A stretch of DNA of 51,062 nucleotides, taken from positions 1 through 51,062 of the forward strand of contig JAKSBJ010000389.1 of assembly GCA_022361195.1 (NCBI GenBank), written 5' to 3'. Made by a program: the position numbers and the translations under genes. The notes beneath the pieces are model-generated. The model had not been told where the DNA came from. It saw only the letters and a program-made list of their open reading frames with translations, and did not search any database. This document shows, in pieces, positions 16,617-25,417 of this stretch (within the stretch, counting starts at the first letter, position 1; each line of letters starts with the position of its first letter). Source of the DNA: Flavobacteriales bacterium (lineage in GTDB: Bacteria; Bacteroidota; Bacteroidia; Flavobacteriales_D; Crocinitomicaceae).

Positions 16617-17339
16617 ATGGCTAAGTTTAGAAGGCTTCTAACGATACTTATTATCTTCTTAGGGCCTGGGACTGTTATTTGGTGGATTGCCAATACTGTT
16701 GAAAATCATTTTATTCGACTCCCCTATTTAGGTTATACCTATACTTACAATGATGCGGGCGAAAAAATCGATTCGGTAGCTTATAAAATTCCTTCTTTTG
16801 ACCTAACCACATTTGATGGAAAGACGATTAATCGAGATTCTATCCGAGATCGTTTTATTATTGTTACTACCATTCAAAATGAATGTCCGGAATTGGACAG
16901 TTGTGCCTTAGGCCTTTTTCATTTCAACACTATTTTTTACGAAAAATTAGCTGACAACGATTCCTATGACAATGTTCAGGTATTGACTATCCTCACTGAC
17001 GCCAATGGGAATCCAGTTCCTGAAGGACCATGCGATAAGCTTATTGAAGAGATGGATGAATATGACCAATCCAAATGGTGGTTATGTTACGGTGATCCGA
17101 CTCCCTTTTACAATTTCCCTTATTACGGAGACAATTTCATGAATCATGTTTCTACTCCTGACCTAGGTGAAATTGGTGAATTCGCTTTTGTGAATAGTCT
17201 TATGCTAATAGATGACGAAGGATACATTAGAGGGGTTACTGGAGCCAAACGTGATGGAGATATCCGAAACTTCTTTGACATGCTTAAACTCCTCAAAAAG
17301 GAAGAGTTTGACAATAATCTCAAAGCCGAAGGAAAGTAG
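16617..17339 (+). CDS. SCO-like thioredoxin-fold protein with altered copper site
   Basis: A 240-residue membrane-anchored protein (helix about 8-24) with a periplasmic thioredoxin-like domain. IPSFDLTTFDGKTINRDSI followed by RFIIVTTIQNECP matches the start of SCO/SenC copper chaperones. However the cysteines are Cys90 and Cys96 (CPELDSC, five residues apart) instead of CxxxC. The segment where SCO proteins have the ligand His before the LxD strand reads FVNSLMLIDDEG, with Asn at the likely ligand position. Its place after subunit IV suggests a role in oxidase assembly, perhaps redox rather than copper delivery. A canonical SCO gene lies about 9 kb downstream. Confidence 0.7.
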   Translation: MAKFRRLLTILIIFLGPGTVIWWIANTVENHFIRLPYLGYTYTYNDAGEKIDSVAYKIPSFDLTTFDGKTINRDSIRDRFIIVTTIQNECPELDSCALGLFHFNTIFYEKLADNDSYDNVQVLTILTDANGNPVPEGPCDKLIEEMDEYDQSKWWLCYGDPTPFYNFPYYGDNFMNHVSTPDLGEIGEFAFVNSLMLIDDEGYIRGVTGAKRDGDIRNFFDMLKLLKKEEFDNNLKAEGK

Positions 17340-17405
17340 TCTCATCACCCCCCTATCATTCCCATTCCTCAAAATTGGTTAACTTTTACTTAAAAAAGTA
17401 ACCAC

Positions 17406-17759
17406 ATGGCAGAAACAATACCTCCTAAATGTCTGGAATCTTATAATCGCCTGGTAGAAGAATCAGCTCTTTTTGAACGAAAAGGTAAAACCACTCCCTA
17501 CACTTCATTAAATGGTCATATGTCGAGTTTTTTGGCCAAAGACGGTAGTATGGGTATTCGACTTTCTCCGGAAGACAGAGAATCCTTTATCTCGACTTAC
17601 AACAGTCGACTGATGGAACAGCACGGAAGAATAATGAAAGACTTTGTTTACGTCTCTTCTGAGCTTATCCATCAAACTAATGACCTATTACCATTTATGC
17701 AAAAGAGTCACGATTACATTGCGACACTCAAACCAAAACCTTCTAAAAAGAAAAAGTAA
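17406..17759 (+). CDS. Small basic-tailed protein, possibly TfoX-like
   Basis: A 117-residue soluble protein. The segment YTSLNGHMSSFLAKDGSMGI followed by RLSPEDRESFIS resembles small TfoX/YjhX-like proteins common in Bacteroidota, and the C terminus ends in a Lys-Pro-rich tail (KPKPSKKKK) that could touch nucleic acid. No signal peptide or catalytic motif is seen. It has 66 bases of upstream spacing and no close partner. I do not assign a function. Confidence 0.6.
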   Translation: MAETIPPKCLESYNRLVEESALFERKGKTTPYTSLNGHMSSFLAKDGSMGIRLSPEDRESFISTYNSRLMEQHGRIMKDFVYVSSELIHQTNDLLPFMQKSHDYIATLKPKPSKKKK

Positions 17760-17875
17760 TACCCACACCACTTATAAGTACAAACAATCGTTAATCCATC
17801 TGAATTGATAATTCGCAATATTTAACAAAATACTTCCATAAAAACTTTTCAACTTTGTATTGAAAAACCTTCCGC

Positions 17876-20329
17876 ATGAAAAGCACTATCATTCTATTCG
17901 CACTATTATTTAGTTTATCATCCTCCCTATATGGGCAAACCTATTCAGTTAAAGGATATCTTGAAGCTTCTCAAGAAGCCGTACCCTTCGCCACTGTTTT
18001 TATCAAAAACTCTTCGGATTCGTCTGTTGTTAAAGTGGGATTGGCTGACAGCCTGGGAATTTTTAAAATATCGGGAGTCCCAAATGGGAAATACTTCACC
18101 GAAGCTTCTATGGTTGGATATAACAATCTGATCTCTGATGCATTTGAAGTTAATTCAGCCAATGTAGATTTAGGAAAGCTGGAATTCTCGACTGATGAGA
18201 ATTTGATGAACACGGTCACTGTGACGAAGATTCGTCCTATCATTGAAGTTCATCCTGACAAAATGGTTTTTAATGTAGAGAACACCATTAATGCCACTGG
18301 TAGTAATGGTTTTGAGCTCTTACGTAAAGCTCCAGGGGTTATCATTGATAACAGTAACAACATTATCCTGGAAGGAAAAAGTGGAGTTCAAATTTTTATT
18401 GATAATAAACCTTCACCATTGGCAGGAGAAGATTTGGTGAACTTTCTTCAATCCTTACAAGCCTCAGATATTGACAATATTGAAATCATCACACAACCTT
18501 CTTCAAAATACGATGCAGCGGGAAATGCCGGAATCATTAACATCATCCTAAAACGAGACAAACGTTTAGGAACCAATGGCTCTATCAGCGCAGGTTACGG
18601 TCGTGGACTAAGTGGTTCATATGGTGATAATAACCGCTTCAACAGTTCTTTATCCCTCAACCACCGAAATAAAGTAAGCAACATTTTTGCCAGCTACAGT
18701 AACAATTTGGGAGCAAGAGGAAATTTTCTTGAATTCAACCGAACACAACAAGGTGTACAATACAATTCATACACAGAAAGTTTAAATGGAATCAATTCTC
18801 ACAATGGAAGGTTGGGAGCTGATTTCTTTTTAGGCGCTAAACATACCGTTGGATTTTTAGCTACTGGTAATTTCTTTGAAGTGGATTCGGATGGAAATTC
18901 GGATACCGAAATCATTCCGGAAGGAGCTACCACTCCAGAGCAAATACTAATTGCCAATAATACTACTGAAGGACAGAACTATCAATTAGCGGGTAACTTG
19001 AACTATCGTTTTGCTGATACTTTAGGTCATGAACTAATTATTGATGCCGATTACGGAACTTATAGTCGTACTTCAACTTCTTATCAACCTAATGAATATT
19101 TTGACAATAGTGGGAATTTGATGTTTGCAAACAACTACCGAATGTACACTCCAACTGATATCGCCATTATTACAGGAAAAGTTGATTATAGCCAATACTT
19201 ATGGAAAGGAAAAATAAGTATTGGAGCTAAATACTCATTAGTAAATACAGACAACACTTTTGAATTTTACGATGTGCAAGATGATGGAGATGTACTCAAC
19301 ACCGATCGTTCTAACGACTTTCTATATAAAGAGAATATCAATGCAGCTTACGTTAACTACGCTAAGCGATTTGGTAGAAAATGGAATGTACAGCTTGGTT
19401 TAAGAGGTGAACAAACCATTTCTAGAGGTGAGTTAATCTCCACTCAACAATCCGATGAGGATCTTGTTGAACGAAACTATTTTAACCTCTTCCCATCAGG
19501 AGGTTTGACCTATACTCCAAGTCAAAAGCACATTTGGTCTTTGACTTTTAGTCGTAGAATTCAACGACCAAACTACCAATCATTAAATCCATTTGAGAGT
19601 CAAATTTCAGAGCTCTCGTTTCAAAAAGGGAATCCGTTTTTGCAACCTCAATATGTTTCAAATGTTGGATTATCACATACCTTTAAGTATCGTTTCACAA
19701 CTTCATTGAGTTATAGTTATACACAAGATTTCTTTGCCCAGATTACCGATACTCTTGGAGCAACTAAGAGTTTCCTGATTTCACGTAACGTAGCAGACAA
19801 CCAGGTAATCAGTGTAAATGTGAGTTTACCAATTCAGATTAAACAATGGTGGAGTGTCTTTGTTAACTTGAACGCTTACAATTCGGCTTTCTTTGCAACG
19901 GATGAGAAATTCCAACCGGTTAATCGAACAACCTTAAGTTTTTATGGTCAAAATACCTTCTTACTTCCAGCAGGATTTAAGTTAGAGGTTTCGGGATGGT
20001 TTAGCACTCCTTCTATTTGGGGCGGAACATATTTGACTAAAAGTTTAGGGTCATTAGATGCTGCTATAGAGAAGAAATTCTTTAAAGACCAACTCTCAGC
20101 CCGCTTGGCATTCTCGGATATCCTTTATACTGCTCCTTGGCGTGCTAACTTGCAATATGGTGATTTGGCCATTGTTGGTTCGGGTGGATACGAAAGTAGA
20201 GCCTTCCGTTTTCAGTTAACCTATAACTTCGGAAACAAAGAGGTGAAAAGCGCTCGCAAGCGTAAAACAGGACTGGAAGAAGAAGACCAGCGAACAGGTT
20301 CTGGAGGTGGAGCTGGTGCAGGAAATTAG
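17876..20329 (+). CDS. TonB-dependent receptor, outer-membrane beta-barrel family
   Basis: An 817-residue outer-membrane protein. Order: signal peptide (1-20, ending LYGQ), a carboxypeptidase-regulatory-like beta-sandwich (about 21-105), a TonB plug-like domain (about 120-215, with GFELLRKAPGVIIDNSNN and VQIFIDNKPSPL), and a long C-terminal barrel. The barrel resembles the OMP_b-brl_3 group rather than SusC. The C terminus carries a short basic and Gly-rich tail (RKRKTGLEEEDQRTGSGGGAGAGN) instead of ending on the last strand. No SusD partner is adjacent, so the substrate is unknown. A CAACTTTG box (17850-17857) is a possible promoter. Confidence 0.9.
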   Translation: MKSTIILFALLFSLSSSLYGQTYSVKGYLEASQEAVPFATVFIKNSSDSSVVKVGLADSLGIFKISGVPNGKYFTEASMVGYNNLISDAFEVNSANVDLGKLEFSTDENLMNTVTVTKIRPIIEVHPDKMVFNVENTINATGSNGFELLRKAPGVIIDNSNNIILEGKSGVQIFIDNKPSPLAGEDLVNFLQSLQASDIDNIEIITQPSSKYDAAGNAGIINIILKRDKRLGTNGSISAGYGRGLSGSYGDNNRFNSSLSLNHRNKVSNIFASYSNNLGARGNFLEFNRTQQGVQYNSYTESLNGINSHNGRLGADFFLGAKHTVGFLATGNFFEVDSDGNSDTEIIPEGATTPEQILIANNTTEGQNYQLAGNLNYRFADTLGHELIIDADYGTYSRTSTSYQPNEYFDNSGNLMFANNYRMYTPTDIAIITGKVDYSQYLWKGKISIGAKYSLVNTDNTFEFYDVQDDGDVLNTDRSNDFLYKENINAAYVNYAKRFGRKWNVQLGLRGEQTISRGELISTQQSDEDLVERNYFNLFPSGGLTYTPSQKHIWSLTFSRRIQRPNYQSLNPFESQISELSFQKGNPFLQPQYVSNVGLSHTFKYRFTTSLSYSYTQDFFAQITDTLGATKSFLISRNVADNQVISVNVSLPIQIKQWWSVFVNLNAYNSAFFATDEKFQPVNRTTLSFYGQNTFLLPAGFKLEVSGWFSTPSIWGGTYLTKSLGSLDAAIEKKFFKDQLSARLAFSDILYTAPWRANLQYGDLAIVGSGGYESRAFRFQLTYNFGNKEVKSARKRKTGLEEEDQRTGSGGGAGAGN

Positions 20330-20331
20330 TC

Positions 20332-20655
20332 ATGGATGATCTGCAACATTTAGGACAACGACTTTCTGATGTACTGGAAGAACGAAAACGGCTGCACATT
20401 AACGATCCAGCAGTTTATAGGTATTGGGAATTACTGAGTAAAATTTTAGCGGAGAACATCCCTTTATCCATTTCTTATTTAAAACAATGCTCAGAAGAAT
20501 ATTTAGAGTTGCTGAGTGAAGTTTTTGAAGATGTAATGGAGCTGACCAACAATATAGAATACTTAGCTTATTTAAAGGACTTAAAAGATCAATCGGTTAA
20601 TGAACTTATCACTAGCAATGCAAAAGAAGCAATGGATTATTACCGAAGCGAATAA
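20332..20655 (+). CDS. Small helical protein of unknown function
   Basis: A 107-residue acidic, almost entirely helical protein (MDDLQHLGQRLSDVLEERKR at the start) with no signal peptide, membrane helix or recognised domain. It begins 2 bases after the receptor gene's stop, so the two are probably translated from one mRNA. The frame has normal composition for the genome and no competing overlapping gene. Function unknown. Confidence 0.6.
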   Translation: MDDLQHLGQRLSDVLEERKRLHINDPAVYRYWELLSKILAENIPLSISYLKQCSEEYLELLSEVFEDVMELTNNIEYLAYLKDLKDQSVNELITSNAKEAMDYYRSE

Positions 20656-20690
20656 ACAATTACTTTCCAGAATAACTTAACTTTAACGGT

Positions 20691-21734
20691 ATGGTCAGTA
20701 AATTGATTCCGGAAGTTAGCAAGGTTTATTTTATCAATAAATACACCATGATTCACATTCTGGAAGGAAGTGGAGGAATTCAGGTTGACTTTAAGAATTT
20801 TCATGACTGGACGGATAAGCTCATTTTCTTAGAAAAAGGGCAATACATTAAATTTTTAAGTGAGGACTTTATAGTTCGGAAAATTGAATTTGATGATGTT
20901 GAAATTTTCCGTAACAAAGACTTTAGAGTTTTATTCAAACATCTCGTTTCTTTAGGCTACATTAATTTTAATGAATGTGAGAATTGCCAACACTATTTGT
21001 CCGGTTCTATTTTCTCGGAGCCGAATCAAATTTTAGATGTTTCTTCCAGGCAGTGGTTTTGGCAAAATCCCTTTGGAGCAAATAATGATGAATACCACAT
21101 TATTTTTGATGTGAAGGATATGATTGACGAACAATTTCGAAATCATCTCAACAATTCTCAAATTGTAGAACTTATTGGAAATTACGATTTGAACCCTCAG
21201 GCTGTTTACACTCAAAAAGTGGGGATTACCATTAAAAATTTGCTGGGGAACAAACGCTTATTAGAATCCAAAAAATCCATTGCTTTTGACAATAAAAGCA
21301 TCAAAGAAATTGCTTACGATTTTGGCTATAAAGACCCTGCCTATTTTAATCGGGTATTTAAATCACATACAGGTAGCACTCCCAATGAATTTAGGAAGCA
21401 ATTAGAGTATGCTCCTACCGATGATTTTTTACTCGATCTATACGAACTCATTAAAAGCTATCATCATGAGCATCGAAAAATTGACTTTTATGCTGATAAA
21501 ATGCATTACTCAGTCAAAACTCTCTCGAAAAAAGTTCGAGATAAACTGCAAATAACTCTTGGACAAGTCATTCGACAAGAAATTCTAAAAACAGCTAAAC
21601 TTCGTCTTTTACAACATGTTCCTGTTCAGGAGGTTGCTCGCGAATTACACTTTGAAGAAAGTAATCACTTTACAGCTTTCTTTAAACACTATGAGGGCAT
21701 TAGTCCATCTGACTATCTGAAAAAACATTCATAA
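20691..21734 (+). CDS. AraC-family regulator with two HTH regions
   Basis: A 347-residue cytoplasmic transcription regulator. Residues 1-150 form an N-terminal sensing domain with a GSGGIQVDF beta segment. A first AraC-type HTH (about 155-236) contains NKSIKEIAYDFGYKDPAYFN followed by RVFKSHTGSTPNEFR. A second (about 264-346) contains VPVQEVARELHFEESNHFT followed by FFKHYEGISPSDYLKK. Most AraC proteins have one such 100-residue unit (two HTH motifs); this one appears to have two units. A TAACTTTA box (20678-20685) lies just before the ATG. Two copies of GGCGTTTTT(T)GTAG lie upstream of the next two genes and are candidate binding sites. Confidence 0.85.
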   Translation: MVSKLIPEVSKVYFINKYTMIHILEGSGGIQVDFKNFHDWTDKLIFLEKGQYIKFLSEDFIVRKIEFDDVEIFRNKDFRVLFKHLVSLGYINFNECENCQHYLSGSIFSEPNQILDVSSRQWFWQNPFGANNDEYHIIFDVKDMIDEQFRNHLNNSQIVELIGNYDLNPQAVYTQKVGITIKNLLGNKRLLESKKSIAFDNKSIKEIAYDFGYKDPAYFNRVFKSHTGSTPNEFRKQLEYAPTDDFLLDLYELIKSYHHEHRKIDFYADKMHYSVKTLSKKVRDKLQITLGQVIRQEILKTAKLRLLQHVPVQEVARELHFEESNHFTAFFKHYEGISPSDYLKKHS

Positions 21735-21797
21735 CCGAGCCCTAAATTGCCCAAGCCACAAAAGCATTTTCTTCCGTCATACTAAATTGAAAATAGT

Positions 21798-21810
21798 GGC
21801 GTTTTTGTAG
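21798..21810 (+). promoter_or_regulatory. Candidate operator, copy 1
   Basis: GGCGTTTTTGTAG, 58 bases before the small barrel gene. The same core (with six T instead of five) recurs at 22583-22596, at nearly the same distance from the next gene. Confidence 0.4.
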
Positions 21811-21868
21811 CGTACCCAAAATTTAACTTCATAGGCAAAGCTTTACCTAATAACCATAACTAAAACAA

Positions 21869-22552
21869 ATGAAACGCATCATTTTTTGCCTTACTCTGGT
21901 ATTTTTTACCATTACCTCTTCTGCACAAAGTAAATTTAGTTTTACACTTCAAAATGGTATTGGACAAATGAAAACTTTTGTCCATGATCCAGTTCCTTCC
22001 ATTAGTGAGATAAAAACACCCATTTCCTATTCCAATCAAGCATCTTTCAACTATAGTTATCACTTAAAGCATCTTTTTTTTGAAACCGGAATTAACTACA
22101 ATTTTATACAAGGGACACAAATTGAATCGTTAGTGATGAACGCGATTAATGGTTTGCCCGCTGAAATTGTTTCCAAAACCAAAACTAAAGCCCATTATGT
22201 TGGAGTTCCACTCACCATAAACCATAAGATTAACCATTTTAACTATGGTCTTGGGGCTTCAATTAATTATCGTATTACGAATAGTCACTTTACAGAAATT
22301 GAAGAAAATCGCCAACTTTTAGCACTAATTGGCGGAGGAAATAATTTGAGTAAGTTAGATTATGGATTGATTGCTCAGGGAGGATATGTGTTAAATGATC
22401 ACATCTCGGTTCGAGCTAATTTTTATTACGGTCTAAATGACATCAGCAATGGCTCCAATCCTGGAGTATCAAATATCCTGTTCCAAGGTGATCCATCAGA
22501 TCGATCCATAAAAAATCGACAGTTTACAATAGGCTTACGCTACACCCTCTAG
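21869..22552 (+). CDS. Small outer-membrane beta-barrel protein
   Basis: A 227-residue exported protein with signal peptide MKRIIFCLTLVFFTITSSAQ. The mature part alternates strand-like segments and ends RQFTIGLRYTL, the usual form of a final barrel strand. It belongs to the broad PorT/opacity-like barrel group by pattern, not by a diagnostic motif. It lies between the AraC-type regulator and three small genes in the same direction, with its own upstream candidate operator. Confidence 0.75.
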   Translation: MKRIIFCLTLVFFTITSSAQSKFSFTLQNGIGQMKTFVHDPVPSISEIKTPISYSNQASFNYSYHLKHLFFETGINYNFIQGTQIESLVMNAINGLPAEIVSKTKTKAHYVGVPLTINHKINHFNYGLGASINYRITNSHFTEIEENRQLLALIGGGNNLSKLDYGLIAQGGYVLNDHISVRANFYYGLNDISNGSNPGVSNILFQGDPSDRSIKNRQFTIGLRYTL

Positions 22553-22577
22553 CACACCTTTTTATAAAAGTACCAGA

Positions 22578-22604
22578 GAGAGGGCGTTTTTTGTAGGCCC
22601 TCTC
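22578..22604 (+). promoter_or_regulatory. Candidate operator, copy 2, inside a hairpin
   Basis: GAGAGGGC (22578-22585) pairs perfectly with GCCCTCTC (22597-22604). The loop holds GTTTTTTGTAG, part of the repeated core GGCGTTTTTTGTAG (22583-22596). No T-run follows the second arm, so it is not a standard plus-strand terminator. A CATCTTTG box (22619-22626) follows and may be the -7 element. Confidence 0.4.
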
Positions 22605-22659
22605 CTACTCAGTCCATCCATCTTTGTAAAACAATTTTTAATCATTAAAAACCAACAAG

Positions 22660-23025
22660 ATGGATTTAAAATTACAAGTACACCAAATGGACGAAATGGT
22701 CTCAAAAGGAGACATCGTCAATGCCGTTAAGGTTTACTTCGCTGAAAATGCCTCTACTTCAGATTATGGTCATTTAACAACAGCAGGAAAAACCCAAATG
22801 GTTGAAAAAATGGAAGGTTTTCTGGGCTCAATTGCTCAAGTAAACGGAATTATCCTTCACCATTCGCTCGTGGATGGAAACGTATCAGCTTCTGAGTTCA
22901 CCTTTGATTTTGATATGAAAGATGGCAGTAAAATTTACTGGCATGAGATTATCCGAAGAATTTGGAATGAAGAAGGAAAGGTGATTAAGGAAGAATATTT
23001 TGATGCTCTAAACCAAAAGTCATGA
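22660..23025 (+). CDS. SnoaL-like/NTF2-fold protein
   Basis: A 121-residue soluble protein with the cone-shaped NTF2-like pattern: N-terminal helices (residues 1-45, EMVSKGDIVNAVKVYFAENA) and then beta strands ending RIWNEEGKVIKEEYFDAL. This is typical of SnoaL-like proteins, whose members range from enzymes to binding proteins. No catalytic residues can be assigned. Its stop overlaps the next ATG by 4 bases, so the two are translationally coupled. Confidence 0.8.
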   Translation: MDLKLQVHQMDEMVSKGDIVNAVKVYFAENASTSDYGHLTTAGKTQMVEKMEGFLGSIAQVNGIILHHSLVDGNVSASEFTFDFDMKDGSKIYWHEIIRRIWNEEGKVIKEEYFDALNQKS

Positions 23026-23387
23026 AGTTTATAACGAAAAGAATTCATGCCTTTTTAGATTATCCCGTTGCCTTAGCTTTAATGGCACTTCCTTTTCTCT
23101 TAGGATTAGGCGAATCTAACCCAATGGCTTTCTACTTATCAGTGGCCACTGGTGTTGCAGCTTTAATTCTCACCCTACTCACCGATCATCACCTAGGAGT
23201 TTATAAAGTCATTTCTTACAAGGGTCACTTATTGGTCGATTTCCTCGTGGGAATGGTCTTTATCATCGCTCCAATCATCTTCTCTTTTAAAGGGATAGAC
23301 GCGATCTACTATTGGTTAAATGGAGGTGCAGTTTTAACTGTAGTTAGTCTTCATAAATCAGAGGCAATAGTTGCCAAATCACATTAA
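23022..23387 (+). CDS. Four-helix membrane protein, SPW-repeat-like
   Basis: A 121-residue membrane protein with four hydrophobic segments (about 13-30, 37-54, 68-86 and 93-110). A short basic N terminus precedes HAFLDYPVALALMALPFLLG, and a similar HLLVDFLVGMVFIIAPIIF segment recurs about 55 residues later. This internal duplication is typical of SPW-type small membrane proteins. Function unknown. It overlaps the SnoaL-like gene by 4 bases (ATGA) and precedes the YHS gene by 13 bases. Confidence 0.7.
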   Translation: MKFITKRIHAFLDYPVALALMALPFLLGLGESNPMAFYLSVATGVAALILTLLTDHHLGVYKVISYKGHLLVDFLVGMVFIIAPIIFSFKGIDAIYYWLNGGAVLTVVSLHKSEAIVAKSH

Positions 23388-23400
23388 AAATCTTACTAAA

Positions 23401-23871
23401 ATGAAAAACACAATTAAATTAATCATTGCTGCAGTGGTACTTTTAAGCAGCTCTATTTCATTGGCTCAAGACAAAAAAGCCAATAACATCGATAATAGTA
23501 ACATTGCTTTACAAGGCTACAGTCCGGTTTCGTATTTAGATCTTGGATTAGCACAAAAAGGCTTGAAAGAATTCAAATCAGAATACCAAAAGGTGATTTA
23601 TTATTTCACTTCGGCCGAACAAAAAGCAAAATTTGACAAAAACCCCGAAAAGTACTTACCTCAATATGGTGGATACTGTGCCTTTGGAGTTTATGCCGGA
23701 GCAAAGTTTAGAGTAGATCCTAATAAATTCATAGTAGAAGACGGGAAATACTACTTGTTCCTTTACAATATTGAGTTAGATGCTCAGCAACTTTGGCTCA
23801 ATGAAAAGCATGAGGATTTAGTGAAAAAAGCTAATGAGAATTGGAAGAATCTAAAGATCACCTATAACTAA
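23401..23871 (+). CDS. Exported YHS-domain protein
   Basis: A 156-residue protein with signal peptide MKNTIKLIIAAVVLLSSSISLAQ. A YHS-like domain (about 40-120) follows, with IALQGYSPVSYLDLG, FTSAEQKAKFDKNPEKYLPQ and GGYCAFGVYAG. YHS domains are thought to bind metal. In this exported group a conserved Cys (here in GGYCAFG) is sometimes selenocysteine in other bacteria; here it is an ordinary TGT codon. The frame is open from 23371, but 23401 gives a clean signal peptide. It is the last gene of the AraC-linked run. Confidence 0.88.
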   Translation: MKNTIKLIIAAVVLLSSSISLAQDKKANNIDNSNIALQGYSPVSYLDLGLAQKGLKEFKSEYQKVIYYFTSAEQKAKFDKNPEKYLPQYGGYCAFGVYAGAKFRVDPNKFIVEDGKYYLFLYNIELDAQQLWLNEKHEDLVKKANENWKNLKITYN

Positions 23872-23883
23872 ATCTTAAAAAAC

Positions 23884-23925
23884 AAGAAACCTCCCGGATA
23901 TAGGTGAATCTGGGAGGTTTCTTTT
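23884..23925 (+). terminator. Strong terminator, probably bidirectional
   Basis: AAGAAACCTCCC pairs with GGGAGGTTTCTT around a 15-base loop, with A-rich and T-rich flanks. It sits between the YHS gene (plus) and the T9SS cargo gene (minus), so it can end transcription from both sides. Confidence 0.85.
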
Positions 23926-23939
23926 AACAACTCGAAAGA

Positions 23940-25298
23940 TTACTCTTTCACTAATCTGACCAATGCCGTCCGACCATCCTGGTCGGTGAGTCGGATCAGA
24001 TATAGTCCTTTTGCAAATGGGAATGCCACATTTTTAACGTGATTCACATTAAAAAATTCTTCTTCCAATAAAATTTTACCACTGAGGTCTGTTATTTGCA
24101 TTTGAACTCGCTCAAATTGTGCTCCCAAATCAATATTCAGATGGTTGGATACAGGATTTGGATAAAGTTTGACCTGACTACCCAATCCAAATTCATCCAA
24201 TCCCCAAACCCACATTTCATAACAATCTGAAGTATCAATACAACCATTATCGTTAACAATAACTGCAAACTGTCCTCCATCAATACCGCTACTCACCAAA
24301 TCCAAGGTTTGATTAGTTTCTCCACTTAAAGCAGAATTGTCCGAACAATCAATCCATTGATACGTAATTCCAGCCCCCGCAGCATCTGCTGTTAAGGTAA
24401 ATGTTCCTTCTGTGACACCAACATCAACCGTATCAATGTTTACTTCAATGGTCATAATGGAATCACAACCTGCCGAATTTGGAATAGTATCCATCACTGT
24501 CATGGACTCTGTAACTGTCATAGAACCACTTGGAACTGTATACTCCATACATTCGTCAACTATAAATGAACTAAACGAATCGGCACAACCCGAACCTGGT
24601 GTTCCAGTAATCGTTACATCATCAATTCCCCAAGCCATTAAATTATTATAGCCCGAAAAATCAAATTCATTCACAAAGCGGAATCCAAAACGTAAAGTAG
24701 GTTGGAAATCAAAGGCCGGATCACTAATTGTTTCCTCTTCCCAATCTAAAACATCACGGTATTCGTCAATTGGATCATCAATTAAAATCCATGTATCACC
24801 TCCATCAATACTGTAATACAACTCTCCGTACGCAAAAGCATTTCCATCACACAACCACCAAAAACTAAGCGTCACATCTTCATAACCCAAAGTAGAAATG
24901 TCTGAACTCATTGCTGCAAAATGGGATTCATCCGTTGAACAAGCCGTATTTGCAGACATATAATTGGCATTCTGGCTAAAACAAAAATTAAAACCGACGT
25001 CACTATATATGTGTAAATAGCTTCCGTTAGCAGAGGTAATAGCAGCTGGTTGTGCCGGAACTGTATTTACAAATACATCCGAAAAAGAACAATCCGTATC
25101 CGTTCCTGCTCCTCCACTGTAAAAAGGACTTGCTACCCACTGATTAGCTCCTCCAACACCTGGAGTTCCTCCCTCATCATCCGTATTCAACTCAAAACCT
25201 CCATCCCCATCCTCAAAATCTTCGGAGAATAAAATTTCCTGACTATTTCCCTCAAGGGAACATAGGGCTATTAGCCCAAGAAGTAAAGTTTTTTTCAT
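23940..25298 (-). CDS. Secreted protein with T9SS type A sorting domain
   Basis: A 452-residue protein: signal peptide MKKTLLLGLIALCSLEGNSQ, then a beta-sandwich region (about 25-235) with EILFSEDFEDGDGGFELN and VTLSFWWLCDGNAFAYGELY like MAM/jelly-roll adhesion domains. A middle region has CADSFSSFIVDECMEY and Thr/Ser-rich VTESMTVMDT repeats. The last 75 residues form a T9SS C-terminal signal (LYPNPVSNHLNID, then GKILLEEEF and KGLYLIRLTD). It would be exported by T9SS and released or anchored at the surface. The frame opens earlier, at 25361, but 25298 gives the signal peptide. An upstream TAAATTTA box fits a 35-base leader. Confidence 0.9.
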   Translation of the reverse strand: MKKTLLLGLIALCSLEGNSQEILFSEDFEDGDGGFELNTDDEGGTPGVGGANQWVASPFYSGGAGTDTDCSFSDVFVNTVPAQPAAITSANGSYLHIYSDVGFNFCFSQNANYMSANTACSTDESHFAAMSSDISTLGYEDVTLSFWWLCDGNAFAYGELYYSIDGGDTWILIDDPIDEYRDVLDWEEETISDPAFDFQPTLRFGFRFVNEFDFSGYNNLMAWGIDDVTITGTPGSGCADSFSSFIVDECMEYTVPSGSMTVTESMTVMDTIPNSAGCDSIMTIEVNIDTVDVGVTEGTFTLTADAAGAGITYQWIDCSDNSALSGETNQTLDLVSSGIDGGQFAVIVNDNGCIDTSDCYEMWVWGLDEFGLGSQVKLYPNPVSNHLNIDLGAQFERVQMQITDLSGKILLEEEFFNVNHVKNVAFPFAKGLYLIRLTDQDGRTALVRLVKE

Positions 25299-25417
25299 AG
25301 AGTAGTTTTGAAGTAAGTGCTTGGTATCTATAAATTTAGAAGAAAAAGCCGCCTCTATCAAGAAATGCGGGCCTACTGTTTAAATTTCCACATCAAGTTG
25401 ATCTACTGTTAATTACT

